64,000 bases of DNA from Bilabrum cf. latius (GCA_965178125.1 OZ237763.1:744001-808000); one strand, 5' to 3'. Shown: positions 20,201 through 32,750, numbered from the stretch's first letter. A program made the numbers and translations. Notes: a model not told the origin generated them from the sequence alone.

Positions 20201-23200
20201 CTGCCTTTGCCGCTGGGTCCTCGTTGGGGATGTGGGAGGACGAGGCGGAGGTGGCCGGTGATGACCTGGAGTAGGATGCGGAGGAAGGAGCCAGGGGTGA
20301 AGATGAAGATGAAGGTGAAGAACAGGAGGAGGAGGAGGACGGGGACCATGATGCAGATCAGGTGCCTGAGGATGCAGGGGGCGCAACTGCTGGTGTGGCC
20401 GGCACCACGGCGGCCCTTGTGTCGCTGAGGTCTCCCCCCGTGAGGCGGCAGGAAGAAGAAGAAGAAGAGGGGAGGTCTCCCCCCGTGAGGCGGCAGGAAG
20501 AAGAAGAAGAAGAGGGGAGGTCTCCCCCCGTGAGGCGGCAGGAAGAAGAAGAAGAAGAGGGGGCGGCGGCGGACGAGTCGGAGAGCGGGCAAGGTGGTGC
20601 ATCGAGATCACCGGAGGATTAGACTGCCGAGGTATCCGGGGCGGAGGCGAGCCAACAAGGCACCGACAGGGCACAGCCCGCCGAAGGTCACGGTGCTAAG
20701 CCCAAGCCCAGCCCGCTATCGGACGCAGCCAAAGTTGCGCAGCTGAAGGGGCTGGTGGCTGATGGCGTGGCAGAGGCGCAGCGCAGGTTCGGTGCCAAGC
20801 GACTGCTCAGGGGTCTGCGGGCCTCAGGTGCCCTGGCACAGCGGGGGGGACTCAAAGTGAGGCTCAGGCTGGTGGAGGGGGCGGCGGGCGTGCTGCACGC
20901 AGATGCGCCCAGGGCACCAGGCGCAGTGGTGTCTGCTACATCGGACGGGCAGTTCATGGAGCGGCTGGACGGGTTTCTGAAGCGGTGCGCGCTGGCAGTG
21001 GAGCGTGCCCCGGGGGATCCAGAAATAGATTCGTCGAAGGAGCCTCCGAGTGCAAGCAAGGCTGCCGGTGGAGGGGCAGATGCAAGGGACCACAACCACC
21101 AGCAGTCGCCCGCGGAAGCTCCTGCAGGCCCTGCCAGTGCACAGTCGAACGATTCGAAAGGGTCAGAGGCGGCCGAACCGAGCCCGTTGGGAAGTGACGG
21201 TGCAGGCACTGTGAGTCGCGTGCCCATGCTCAAGCGCAGGTTGTTCCCTGAGGAACAAGAGCAAGACGACCAGGGTTCTGCCTCAGGCATGCAACAGAGT
21301 AGCGTCGATTTAGATGCACCACCGCACGGAGTCGTCGAGGAAGGTGGTAATAGCCACGATCAGCCAGGTCAGGAGGAGCAGCCATCCACGAGGAGCAGCA
21401 AGCACGAGGATGTTGGGGTGCAGGCGGATTGGAGCGAGCAGCTTGAAGGGGGGCAGGGGGGCGCGGGCCAGCTCGAGACACAGCCTTAGAACCGCCCCGC
21501 TGCATTCGATTTCGGTGAGGCAGCTGTCGCGAGGGCGGAGGAGATGGAGAGGGAGCGGGCCATGGGCCTAGGGGGTAGGGGGGAGCGCGCAAGGCCACGA
21601 GAGGAGGACGCCGAGGAGGATTGGCACGGGGAGAATGAGGGCGGGTACTATGACGATGATGATTAGGAGGAAGAGTACGACAGCGGGAGATAGGCTGTGC
21701 ATGGTCATAGTCATGGTCGAAAGCATGAGCAGGAGGAGGAGGAGTACGGGGAAGAGGAGGAGTATCGGTACGAGGATGATCAGGGGGAGAGGCAGCGCGG
21801 CAGGCGCAGGGGCAGAAGGGACAGGGACAGCAGGCGGCGAGAGCATGGAGAGATAGATTCGAGGTAGAGGCAGGGTCGCAAGGAAGTACAGACAGAGGCG
21901 GTGCGCGGAAGAATCCGCAGGATGAAGAGCGGAATCAGCAGGAAGGGGCAGAGGAAACCACCGCAAGCTGGCTTCGGGTCTTCCTCTTCCAGGTTCACTA
22001 GGCCTGGGGAGGTGGCCACCGGGAGGGGGAGAAGGCCCCGACCACTCAGGAGGAAGTCCAAGCCGTCTGGAAGGGAGGGGCTGGGTGCAGTGCATGGTGG
22101 TGGCAGAAGGCAGGGGCGGAGTCGGTCGGCATGGGTGGGCCGCCGGGGCAGGCCTGGTGTCGATTCTGAATAGGAAGAGGAGGAGGAGGAGGAGGGGTGG
22201 AGCAGACGAAGTAGGGCTGGTGCAAGGGGCAAGGTTAGGGGCAGGAACCATGCAGAGGACCAGTCTGGCATGAGGTCACGCGTGCTGGGGCGGCGCCAGC
22301 TGAGGGGTGCCTCTGGAGCGGGCTCTCGGCGGGGCGCGCCTATCGGTCGCAGTGCGTCAGTGGGACCTTCCAGCCGCATGCGCGGGAAGACTATTGCGTC
22401 AGGCAGAGGCAGAGACAGGGACAGGCCAGCGGATCACGGGTGGGCGAGTGACGGCGAGGAGGATCAGGGTCATGGTCGCGACTGGGGAGACCGCGGAGAG
22501 AGGTGGAGCCACGGCCGGGGATCCGAATCCTCCGGGGAACACAACGGGTCCTACGAGAGCGACGAGTACCTCTCCGGCTCATCTGCCACGGGCGAGGAAT
22601 ACCGAGGGACGGACGAACCTCCTCCCAGCGGGGTTCCCACGGTCTCGAGGAACTCATCGCCGGCGGCGGCAGCCAGGGCAGAAGTAGCCAGCAGGGCACT
22701 GTCCCCGCAGAAGCGGCTGGAAGGGGCCCTGCGGAACCGGCTGCTGCGGCGCGGCGCCCGCGGGTCCAGCAGCGAGGCCAGCTCGGTGGTCTCCAGGGGG
22801 GCACGGTCCGATCTGCACGGGGCCGGGGGGCGGGTGCAGCTGGAGACAGGGTCGGTATCCTCGCGGGTCACGGCACAGACGGTGTCGGTGGGGCAGGGGT
22901 CTACTGGTGGGGCCGCGGGTAGGGGGAGGAGGAGGGTGGGGCGCGAGTGGGACAGCAGGGGCCAACAGGGCAGGGGTGGCCACAGCAGGGGCTCCTCGGT
23001 GGTGGGGGGCAGGTAGCAGACCCACCAACACGGAGTGGTGGGCTTGGAGCACGAGATGAATGATGAAGATGAAGAGTAGGGTGCTGGTGCTGGCGTCGTG
23101 GGGGGGCTGTCTCCAGAGGGCAGGGCGAGGCAGCTGGCGGCTCGGCGAGCCTCAGTCCGCCGCAGGGAACAGCAGGACTCCAAGGAAGGCGCGGCGAGGA

Positions 23201-24732
23201 GGCGCGTGCTGGGCAAGCTGCTCAAGGGGAGGCCGCCGGCCGGCAGGGCGCAGGGAACGGGCAGCGGCCGTGGATCAGTGCTCTCTAGCGCCGTGCACAG
23301 CACCGTCTCCAGCCCCGCAGGCGAGAGGGAGAGTGAGAGCAAGAGCAAGGGGGAGCCGGACGTGGAATCGTTCATGTACTACAACCGCATGCACCAGCCG
23401 AGGACGAGTGGCGGTGGTGGTGGTGCAGGTGCATCACACGCTGGTGCGAAAGGGGTGGCCCGCAGCGGCGCGTCCAGCCGAATGACGAGCCCGGGACTGG
23501 CAGCTGCGCAGACGGCCAGCGACCGCTTGCTTGACTCGCTGCTGCAGAAGCTGGCCTCGGCGGAAGGGCAGCGGGCTCTAGCGCAGAAGGGGCGAGGCGG
23601 CGCGCGGGATGCGGGCGCAGGCTAGCCGGGTAGGGCTGCAGTGGCAGGGGAAGGTCTGTCCTCCACTGGGTCCTCGGAGGGCGAGGAAGGTGCACTGCAC
23701 GGTGGCGTCATCGCCGGGCTCGGTGTGCACGCAGGTTAGGCTGGCCTGCATTCGCAAGGATCGGCAGGACCGGGGGCAGGGGTGGATGCCAGCGAGGAGG
23801 AGCAGGAGCGCGCCACCCGGCTAGCTGCCCTGGAGCTGCTCGCCCACGGATACAGGGGTTTCTCCACGGGAAGCAGCCCAGTGCCCAGGAGGGTAGTGCG
23901 GCGGCTGCTGAGGCAGCTGACGGCCAGCGACAAAGACATGGACGCATCTCCTTCCAGGGAACAAGACGGGGAGGATGGCGCCATACGTACAGCGGAAACA
24001 GATCGTCTCCATTTGGCGGCTGGATTCTTACAATCAGCACAAGCCCCGCCGAGTGCCACGGGTGGCGAGGCTGCCCGCGCGTCTGCCCCATCGGACCCAA
24101 CCGCAGCACTGGGCCCCACTGCGCGAGGCACCCTCTCTGCCCTCCCCTCACTGGCTCGATTTGCGCTGTCTTCCGCGGCGAGATAGACCGCCCTGGATCC
24201 GGCTAGAGCTCGGGGGACCAACGGGGGCTCCGATGCGAGCAGCAGCAGCGAATAGGTGCAGGACAAGAACAAGAAAGCAGGGAACCGCAGCACCAGCGAC
24301 TCGGATGGAACCAAGCCGTCAAACAACGAGCCAGCGATTCGGCACCAGCCCGCTCAATCCGGCATTGCGCCCAAGGGATCAGCAGTGCAGTCATAGGGCG
24401 TTGAGGAGGAAGAGGGCGCCAGGTAGCAGCAGGCTGCAGCAAGCCACCTGGCGCCAGAAGACGGGGCCCAAACCGCCCAACCGCCGAAGGAGCAAAGTGG
24501 AGACGATCTGGTCATCTCGGGGCACCAGGACCCGCCCAAACCGACCCGACCCGACGATGTGGGAGCCGTCACAGCCCCTTCGGATCGCCCCCTCTTGTCG
24601 CCAGATCTCCCTCGCTCTAGGCGGCCCAACGGGCTCGATCGGCTGTTCGCTGGGCTCCTTCCTGAAGGGGGTTTCTCGTCGGCTGTCAAGCCTAAGGATG
24701 CGGAGAAGGGCTAGAACGATAAAGACCTGTGA
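17203..24732 (+). CDS. Giant low-complexity protein, 2509 aa, unknown function
   Basis: ATG 17203 (MDSPSGMDMDTKKLVSLARSV), TGA at 24730-24732. The frame has about 27 TAGs and no TGA or TAA over 7.5 kb. No known domain is recognised. Features in order: a short N-terminal helix-forming region, Pro-Ala and acidic stretches, a Lys-Gly tract near 19402, a triplicated RSPPVRRQEEEEEEG unit, a more ordered segment near residue 1180-1270 (VAQLKGLVADGVAEAQRRFGAKRLLRGLRASG), Arg/Glu-rich sequence with TAG inside runs of Glu and Arg, helical Arg-rich segments near 1965-2010 and 2100-2150, and a Gln/Pro tail. Six copies of the dispersed motif are all in phase 0. A nuclear scaffold or RNA-associated role is possible but is only a guess from composition. 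Confidence 0.7.
18277..18296 (+). repeat. Dispersed 20-bp motif
   Basis: Two mismatches; phase 0; encodes SASHGGA. Confidence 0.75.
19402..19449 (+). repeat. (AAGGGC)n hexanucleotide repeat
   Basis: About eight AAGGGC/ACGGGC units encoding Lys-Gly dipeptides in the giant disordered protein. Similar Lys-Gly tracts occur in the CFAP221-like and lipase genes. Confidence 0.85.
19870..19889 (+). repeat. Dispersed 20-bp motif
   Basis: One mismatch (GA for GG at the start); phase 0; encodes DAPHDGA. Confidence 0.75.
20131..20150 (+). repeat. Dispersed 20-bp motif
   Basis: Two mismatches; phase 0; encodes GAAHCGG. Confidence 0.7.
20428..20562 (+). repeat. 45-bp coding tandem repeat, 3 copies
   Basis: Three essentially identical 45-bp units encoding RSPPVRRQEEEEEEG in the giant disordered protein. 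Confidence 0.95.
22084..22103 (+). repeat. Dispersed 20-bp motif
   Basis: Two mismatches; phase 0; encodes GAVHGGG. Confidence 0.7.
23428..23447 (+). repeat. Dispersed 20-bp motif
   Basis: Two mismatches; phase 0; encodes GASHAGA, in a Gly-rich loop after a more ordered segment. Confidence 0.7.
23689..23708 (+). repeat. Dispersed 20-bp motif
   Basis: Two mismatches; phase 0; encodes GALHGGV. Confidence 0.7.
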
Positions 24733-24956
24733 CGTAGTCGAGATTGAGGTGGCTAGTTGGGAGCATGTCTCCTTGGCTGCAGCACGCGCCCCATCCAAGG
24801 ATTATCCCGTGCGCGCCCGTGCCGTACTTCTGCTGTACGGCGGTGCTTTTGACTCGTGGGACTAACTTGAATACGTGGACGGCACATGCATTTTGCTTAT
24901 AGATCCATGGATATGCAATACCGCATATCCTTGCAGGACGCACGCAGCTGCCCACC

Positions 24957-27900
24957 TCACGAAGGCACGCAGTCCTCCCCGGCTTGACCCCCTGCTGTTG
25001 CCTCCACCCTGAGACCCAGTCGCACCAGCCCCCGGGCTACCTGAGTTGCCCGCCGCAGCGCAAGACTGACTTGCCGAGCATCCAGCCCACCCATCGCACC
25101 TGCCCCTGCCCCTGTTCCTGCGGTTCCCGCACCTTCGCCACCTGAGTGGCTGCCTCTGCACCCAAAGGCATCCGATGGCAGGATCGCCCCTCTGCGGAGC
25201 CCCTCCATCACGGCCCGCGATGGCCCCTTTGTCCACCCGCCTCCCGCCTCATCCCCTTCGCCCTTCCCCTTTGCCCATCCTACCACCTGCCCCCCTGCTT
25301 CCGCCCACCCCGCCCTCTCTAGCCCCTCCTCTCTGCTCTTCCCCCCGTCCTCTGACCCAGCACCTGCGCCCGCAGCGGATCCTCCATCGCCGTTCACAGC
25401 CAGCGCGGCAGCCCCCTCGGCTCCCATTGCGCCCTCCACGATCCTCTGCAGTCGAGCCACAGCAGGCAGCAGCCCATCCACGGCCTCCCGCAGCAGGCTC
25501 TCAGCGGCACCACCAGGCAGCTCCCCTTGCAGTGCAATCCCAGCCCTTGCCACTGCCCCTGCCCCTTCCCCCACGCGCATTCTCACGGGCCCGTCTCCGG
25601 ACCCAGGCTCACCGTTGCTCCCAACCTCACCATCACGAGCAGTCGCACCCGATTCTTTTGCCCTCTTGACCTCTACATCGCTACCTTCATCCGCCCGATC
25701 GGCCTGCACCAGCACCGGAGGCACTGACCCTCCGCCCTCCTCGTACGCAGCGGTTGCTGCTGCGGCGATCGAGGCGGCCTGCTGAGCAGCTTGCAGTCGC
25801 CTCTCGAGCCGCTGCTGCTGCTCGGTCCATTCCTCCCGCGCCTTGATCCAGGCCCCCTCCACCCGAGCCACTCTATCGTTCGCATGCTTCATGCCCGCCC
25901 GGGCCTCCCCCAGCTGCCGCTCCAACCCGCGCGCGCGCTCCACTTCCCCACGCCCCTCCTCAAGCTATCGCTCCAGCTCGCCGACTTGATTGCGCAGCCT
26001 CGCCACCGTCTCTCTCTCATCACTCAGAGCCTTCTCCGCCTCATGTTGCAGCCGCCTGGCCTCTGCAATGTCCCTGCTTGCCCCTCCTGCGGCCAGCCTG
26101 TGCGACTCCACCGTCCTCTCCGCCGCCCTCTGTCGCACGAAGGCCTCGTCTCTCTCCCTGGCCAGCTGCAGGCGGGCCTCTTTGAGCTGATGCTCGGCTG
26201 CATCGGCGCGCAGGGTGGCATCCTGCAGCTGTGCCCGCAGCGCAGCGGCCTCATCTGTGTTTCCTGCAGGATCATCGTCCCCGCTCCCCGAGCGCTTCAC
26301 ACCATTCGCAGCTGCTGGGGCCTTGGTCCCTGTCGGTGCGCCGGATCCCTGCATGTGATCCTGATCCTGATCCTGCTCCTGGTCTTCGGCGGCTTCAAGT
26401 GTCCCCGTGCCATCACGAGCGCCCGTCTAGGAGCAGCCGATACCCGAGTCAGTGCCTGTACTCTGCGGTCTCTGCAGGTGAGCCAGCCACATACCAGCCT
26501 CTTCTCCCCTGGCCCCTGACCCGTCACTGTCGCCGCCGCTGCCGCCGCTGCCGCCGCTGCCGCCGCTGCCGCCGAGCTCGCTGGCGTGGAGCCCTTCCCC
26601 TGTCTCCTCCATCCCCAGCTCAACCCCATCTGTCTCTGCCACCCCCACACCTAAATCATGCCTTTCGCTCAAGCCCCCACCCAAGTATCTCCCATGGGCC
26701 TCCCCTCGCCCGCCCTTCGACCGACTCGAGCCCGCCTCTCCTGCTCTCTAGCTCCTGAGCCCCCCAACAATATGCCCTGCCAGCTCGGCTGCAACTCGCT
26801 CTGGTGTTGGAGCCCTCTGCCTCTGCCTCTGCCTCTGCCTGGACTTGTCTTTGCCTTTGCCTTTGTGCTTGCGCTTGCCCTTAGAGCCGAGAGGTCGACC
26901 GCTCCCCTGCACTGCACTGCCATGTGGCATTGCACCAGCCGGCACGCCATCAGGAGCACCCCGGCCATGTCCCCGGCCCCTTTGCGCCCCCTCCCTGGAT
27001 GCCCTGGGGGCCCTTCCCCCAGGGCTCCAGGAAGCATCCAGTCCCCGGGGGTTGTTCTCTGACCAAAATGAACCCCCCTGCAGGACCACACCCTCAGCCC
27101 CTTGCCTCTCTCGGCCCCCCAGTTCCAGTGCCAGTGCCACCGCGTCCAGGCTGGGCACCTCCAGCGGCCCCTCAGAGTCGGCCCCGTATCCCCTGCCCCA
27201 CTGCCTCCACACATCCCCCGTACCCCTGCTGCTCGATCCGTCCAACAGGGCGGGGCCCCCCACAGTAGACCGAGCGATGGCAGTGCTTCCCGTGGCCAGC
27301 CCTGTGCTTCCATGCCTTGCACCTTCGTGCCTTGCACCTTCGTGCCTTGCACCTTCTCGCGGCCTCCCATCTGGCCTGCTCAACTGACCGCCACTCTGGA
27401 CGCGCGCGTGCCCCCTCGCGTGCCCCGGGTCCACCCCGGCCCACACCTTGTCCCCGACTGGGGACAAAATCTGTTCCCTGGGAGCATTCCATGCACCCGG
27501 CCTAACTGCCGCCCCATGGCCCTGTCTCGCGCCCCGCGCGGCTCGGCGGCTCCTTGCCCCGCTGGCAGTGGCACGACGTGCTCCCCTTGACCTTGAGCCC
27601 GGGGTGCCGGTTTCTGGAGTGGAAGGACTGCGATGGCTCGAGGCAGGCGTGCGCTTACTGGTTCTTCGCCGTGCCTCGCCTTTTCTTCGCGCGGCTCGCT
27701 GGCTCGTAGGGGTAGCGGCAGGCACTGCAGCTGCCGCTGGCGTGGATTGTCTCGAGCTGCCCTTCGTACGGGTCCTGGATTTCGCCGACGTCTTGGTCGC
27801 AGAGGGAGAAGTAACGCCGCGCTTGGGAGTAGCAGTGGCCGGACTGGACCGTCTTTTTCTTCCATCTGACCTAGGCTTGGGTCGCTTCGAACCTGGACCT

Positions 27901-28334
27901 GCAGCCCCTCGCGGCGCCTCCTAGTCAGCCAGTCTTCCGTTTGTAGCCGCTTTGGAGTCGGCGAGAGACTGCCGGAGCTCATCATTCTACCGGACCTACT
28001 AAGCAACCCGCTCCGCTCGATGAGCTACAGTCGCAAGCAGAGCATCCACCTCATCCAACAGAGCAGCAGATGCCAGACTTCCTGCGTCGCTGTCATCGTC
28101 GCGACCTCCACCAGCGAGCAACGTATTGCCCGTTAGCGCATCTATTGTTTCAGTTGTGCGAGCCCGAATTCCAATTTGGTCCGGGATATCCACTGAACCG
28201 CTGCTGGAGTCACTGCCACGACCACCAAGATCGCTTGCACCATCCTTTAGGGATACTACAGCGCCACGCGCGGATGCGGCTGACTCCAGGCGATCCAGCC
28301 TACCCTTTAGGTCCATCATCCAGGAGTCATCCAT
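24957..28334 (-). CDS. Coiled-coil protein with basic middle region
   Basis: 1125 aa, ATG at 28334 (MDDSWMMDLKGRLDRLESA), TGA stop, seven in-frame TAGs. A Ser/Asp-rich N-terminus is followed by a Lys/Arg/Ser/Thr/Pro-rich basic stretch (about residues 130-260), Gly-rich insertions, then coiled coil around 690-850 (RAQLQDATLRADAAEHQLKE, RERDEAFVRQRAAERTV, ETVARLRNQVGELERQ). One TAG sits inside this coiled coil (VGELER-TAG-LEEGRGEVERARG, read as Gln) with the heptads continuing in register on both sides. The last third is Ala/Gly-rich. It resembles cytoskeletal or ciliary coiled-coil scaffolds in organisation only. Divergent from the next gene with 198 bp between starts. Confidence 0.7.
26914..26936 (-). 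repeat. Dispersed motif variant with one extra codon
   Basis: A related sequence, one codon longer, in phase 0, encoding GAMPHGSA; included as a diverged relative. Confidence 0.45.
27316..27360 (-). repeat. 15-bp tandem repeat related to the dispersed motif
   Basis: Three tandem 15-bp units (GAAGGTGCAAGGCAC with a final variant) encoding EGARH. Two adjacent units contain GGTGCAAGGCACGAAGGTGC, which matches the 20-bp consensus at all but one specified base, so this looks like a local amplification of it. Confidence 0.7.
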
Positions 28335-28532
28335 CCTATGTTTGTCTCAGGGGCCCCCAAAGATTTGCTTTCTTTCTGCGCAGGCCGTGACGAGTGCTCT
28401 CTTTTTGCGACGCAGTTGCCTGCCGGGCCTTCCCACTCGTTGCTTCAAACACGTTTGGCCTGCTATCAGCTGAATTGTCAAGACTTGCTAACATTTGCTC
28501 CGAGCAAGTCAATACAGCAATCTTGAACAAAC

Positions 28533-31500
28533 ATGTGGGGTGGCAAAGAGGAATCAATGCCAACGAGTTCCCAAGCTCCGGCCGAGGCTGTCGCGCGGTC
28601 GCTCAGCATGGGCCGCTGGGGCGCCCCTGCGCGAGAACAGGGTATTAGGGCCGCGGTTGAAAGAGCAGTAGATACTATGATGAATCGAAGGGTCGTGGGG
28701 CTGCCTGCCTTTCCTCTCTGCGTCGAGCCAGAGGTGCCGTCTGAGCTGCCGCTGAGCACTCTAACCAGCGAGCCGGCTGAGCGGGGGATGCGGCCTTGGC
28801 CAGCATCATCGTCTCCGCCTATCCATGCGAGCAATCTCGAGGCGAATTGGGCGTCTCTCTTGCAGCGCGAGTGCAGGCTGCATCGTCCTCTAGCGTGCCT
28901 AGTGGAGGTCTGCGCCACGGCTCATGTCGCGCATGTCCTGCGACGCCCGAGCACGAGACCGAAGATCAGCTGGCTGAAGCGGCTTTTGGTGGGAATTGCA
29001 CTTGTCTCTGGCCCTGCATTCGCAGAAGCGGTAGATGATTCGGCGAGATCGGCGGTGGCGAACGATCCGGACCTGCCCGCAATTGCGCAGCAGGCCAGGT
29101 AGCTCGCAAATGGAATGCCGGCGCGGCAGCAGACCATGGAAAATGTGTCACAGACGGTACCGTCACAGTTGTTTGCAGCTTCCAAGCCAAAGCAGGCGGC
29201 AGTCGGGCTCGGAAGCGAGCAGAAAGAGGGGGAATCTGCCGGCACACTTGCTTCGGGCCGCCGAGCGCATTTCGGACAAGGGTTGGGCGCGGTCGGCAGA
29301 GCCTCGGGAGCGCCCAGACTGCCCCCTTCATTGTCCAGGCCGACCTCGTCCTCGTCCACAGCTGCTTCATCCTCCGCTGCCTCGTCCACAGCTGCCACTG
29401 CCCCGGCGCCAGCGCCTATCCGAGCCGGTCGAAAGCGCCGCCGAGTGTCCGCCGCCCAGCTGGCCCTGGAGGCCGTCATGTCGGCGGGCGGCCTGCTCAT
29501 GGGGATTGGCGGGGGCCCCAGCTCGGGTGCCGGCGCGGGCGTCGGCGAGGCTTCGAGTGGCCAGGGCGAAGGCAAGGGTGCGGGCACTGCCGCTGTGTGG
29601 GAGGGGAGGGCGGGGCCAGGGGTTGCGGTTGGTGCCGGTGCCGGTCTCAAACCAGGAGCGTTGTTCCCGCGGGGCGGCGGTAGTCAAGACTGGGAGCAGG
29701 ATGATGCTGACGGGGCCCCCCCACAGGCACGCAGGAGGCGCGTGGACCCCACGGACTCGCTGCCCTCGGCTCTGGGAGTCATGCCCGGGCTCAAGGCATG
29801 CGCCGACCGAGCCATGCGCCGGATAGACGCGCTGGGCCGGCTGGCGGGGCCTCAGGAAAAGGTGCGCAAGGCGTGGGCGAGGCGGCTCGCGCTCTGCAAG
29901 CGGCTGTGGCACGCTGTGGACCAGACCTCGGACACGGCCCGCAGGTTCGTGGCCACCAGCATGGCGGACGAATCGCTGGTCCGTCGGGCGGCGGGGATCG
30001 GGGCGGGGTCCTGGCGCGCGATGGGCGTGGATCCAGCGAGCGGGCCCGGGGCCTGTCTGCTGGCCCTTGAGAGGGACAGGCAGTGGGCGCGGGTGGTGGG
30101 CCTGCTCTGCTGCTGCGCGCTGAGGCAGCTGCGGAGAGAGACGCTGCGGGCTTCTCGGGTGCTTTGGTACTTTGTGGGCGGGCCCGGATGCGCCTCCCTC
30201 CACCGGTGCCTGCGACTGGTGCTGGAGAGTGTGGACGAGCTGGGGCTCAGGTCGGAGGCGGCGCTGGCGGCGCTCAGGGCGCAGGTGGACTACAGGGCGA
30301 CCGCAGGGGGCAAGCACCCAGGGAACAAGACGGCGCTGGCGCGGTGGAGCGGGGGTGTTGACGCGGGGGCGCGGCCGGATCTCCTGGGGGCCCGGGGGCC
30401 CCTGCTTCCGGGATCCATGCACGTGCTGCTGAGTGAGTGCTCGGGGCAGCCGATCCAGAGCTTTTAGGAGCACCCCAGGGCGCGGGTGCTGGAGAAGGTG
30501 GCGCAGGCGATCGACGCGGCCTGGCAGTCCGTGGGGCCCACCCTGTCCCGCACCCTGCAGCGCGTGCTGGTCGCCTGTCCCCGCGCCTCGAGGCGGCAGG
30601 TGGAGCGGGTGCTGGCTTGCATGGCGGGCCCTCTGGCCGACAGCACGGGCATCCTGAGGACGCACCTCGACGCCACGGGGCCCTCTGCCAGGCCTTTGCG
30701 GGCCGCGATGCGGGCCTGGGTGGCAGACACCCCCCCGGGCCCGCCCTCCCCCTTCCCACCCACCTCTCCTGGGGGGGGGCATGGCACCGCTATCTTGTCG
30801 CAGGCAGGTGGCAAGGAGCAGCCGCAGGAGGACGAGGACGACCCGGGCAACTGCTACAACTTCGAGGGGCCCATCGCCCCGGGGGACTTCGACCTGAGGC
30901 CACTCGTCACACGCGGTGCGCGGCGCCGCGCGGCCATGGGCCTGTTCCGCTGCCTGCAGCGCATGCGAACTCGCAGCAGCAGGCGCGGCGCGGGGTCCGG
31001 TGCTGGCGAGGACGGGGGGTCCGAGAGTGGCAGTGGTGACCTCCTTGTGCAGATGGCAGACATGCTGCCCCGCCGGGGGGGAGGGGGATCCCCTGGACTG
31101 CGGGTCCTCGGCTTCGGGTGCGCCTGGGCGCGGCGGTGGGTGATTGAGGCGCTGCAGCACGAGCGGCAGGCGGTCGCGGAGCGGGAGCGGGGTCCGATGC
31201 CCGGCTCGGGGGCTCCTGGGGGCGTCGTGAGTGGTGGGGGAGTGAGGCATCAGCGCGAGGGGGCGGCGGTGGGGGGTCAAGTGGCGGCTGCGCGGGCGCT
31301 GCTGCTGCCTCCCTCTGGTGTGACGAGTGTGGAGGATGCGAAGGAGGCGGTGGTCGGAGTGGCCATGAGGGGCGCATCGGTCGGGGCCGGTCCGATGGGC
31401 GGGGTGGGCGCAGGCACTGGTGCCTCCAGTGGTAGCGGCAGCAGCTTGCCCAACCTGAGGGTGGTGCCGCCCCCACCGGTGGATCCGCAGGAGGAGGTGC

Positions 31501-32291
31501 CTGACGTCATGGGCCCGCCCCCTCCGTCCCCCACTGCGAAGGGTAGAGGGGCCGGTCGAGGCGCAGGCGCAGGCCATGAGCAGGAACAGGAGTAGGAACA
31601 TAAGCAGGAGGAGGATGAGGTGTGGGCGGGGCCGTGGGCGCTCCCCGAGCCGCCATCGGTGGTGCGAGCGCTGCTGCAGGCTGCCTCTGCCAGTGAGGTA
31701 GATGGCGAGGAGCGCCTAGCAGAGGACGTTTCAGAAAACGAGGCTCAGGTGCCGATGCCAAGCAGCATTAGCAGTAGCAGCACCAGTAGCAGCAGTAGCA
31801 GTAGCAGCAGCACCAGTAGTAGCAGTGCAGGCGGGCTTGCAAGCTCTGTGCAGCTCGGTGCCATGGCCATCGTCCCTGCAGCGCACAAGCAAGCGGCGCA
31901 GATGTAGCCACAGATGGCTCCGGTACGGTCTCCCCCGGCTCGTCAGGTCATCCGAGGGTCTCAGCCACTCATCGGAGCCCAGGATCAATGGCAATTGGCG
32001 CTTCGGCCAGCCGACTAGCAGGAGCTCGCAGACGCTGTCTCGCAAGGGGTAGACTCAGCTGTTCTAGAGGAGCTCTTCCGGTCGGTCAGGTTCGACCAGG
32101 ACGACACCGCGCGAGTAGAAACGCGCTTTGCAAAAGAAGTAGCTCATGATCACGCACGCAGGCTCGAGCGTGTGGGTCACAGAGGAGCCCAAGAAGTTGG
32201 CGACCGATGGAATGTGGCAGTAGGCCATAGTCTCGGAGCTTGGATGCAGACTGCGCTGGGGCCGGTTCTAGGAGAATCATAGTTTAAATGA
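28533..32291 (+). CDS. Large helical protein, 1252 aa, unknown function
   Basis: ATG 28533 (MWGGKEESMPTSSQAPAEA), TGA at 32289-32291, six in-frame TAGs. Residues about 120-170 (VCATAHVAHVLRRPST, LKRLLVGIALVSGPAFAEAV) contain a short hydrophobic stretch that could be a membrane helix. Residues about 410-740 form a compact, Leu/Ala/Arg-rich, probably all-helical domain (CADRAMRRIDALGRLAGPQEKVRKAW, RVVGLLCCCALRQLRRE, CLRLVLESVDELGLR). A TAG at 30465-30467 lies in the middle of this domain with helical sequence on both sides. Ser-rich linkers follow. The C-terminus is again helical with two further TAGs. I do not recognise the family. Antisense frames are long here only because the DNA is GC-rich. 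Confidence 0.7.
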
Positions 32292-32750
32292 ATGAGTTGC
32301 ATGCAGCAAGCAATGGCATATTCGAATCAGATGCAATTTCACCGACGCGCGGCGTAATTACGCCGATGATTGCACACCGTTTTACAATCTCGGGGAATCT
32401 GTCCTAAGGCAGCCGAGCCGAAATTTTCGCCCTCCTCGAATACAAACGCACAGTATTTGATACGATGTCAAATCATTTTGGTATATGATCGATATTGTAC
32501 CGCGTGGCAAGTCTGAAACCCTCCTAGTGTCGAGCATCGTGATCCAGCTGTAGTGATGATGACAAATTGCTTTGCTCATTCACGCAATCATGATGACGCC
32601 ATCGCGCAATCATCAGTGATGGTGTGATTAATCAAGACTTAGCATTGCTGCTTACATCTCATTCAATTGAGCCGATAATTGGCTTGATACCTCATCGATT
32701 GGCGCACAAAGCCAGCACATCGTGTATTAGTAGAATATTTTTGCGATAGG
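32292..32750. other. AT-rich intergenic spacer
   Basis: 459 bp between two same-strand genes, clearly richer in A/T than the flanks (for example ATTTGATACGATGTCAAATC), likely holding the 3' end of the upstream gene and the kinase promoter. It contains a small inverted repeat in that segment. No coding sequence or RNA gene seen. Confidence 0.5.

Noticed and set aside
29367-31601. 744-residue open frame on the minus strand
   Set aside because: Shadow of the gene at 28533-32291; His/Arg/Pro-rich with no domain.
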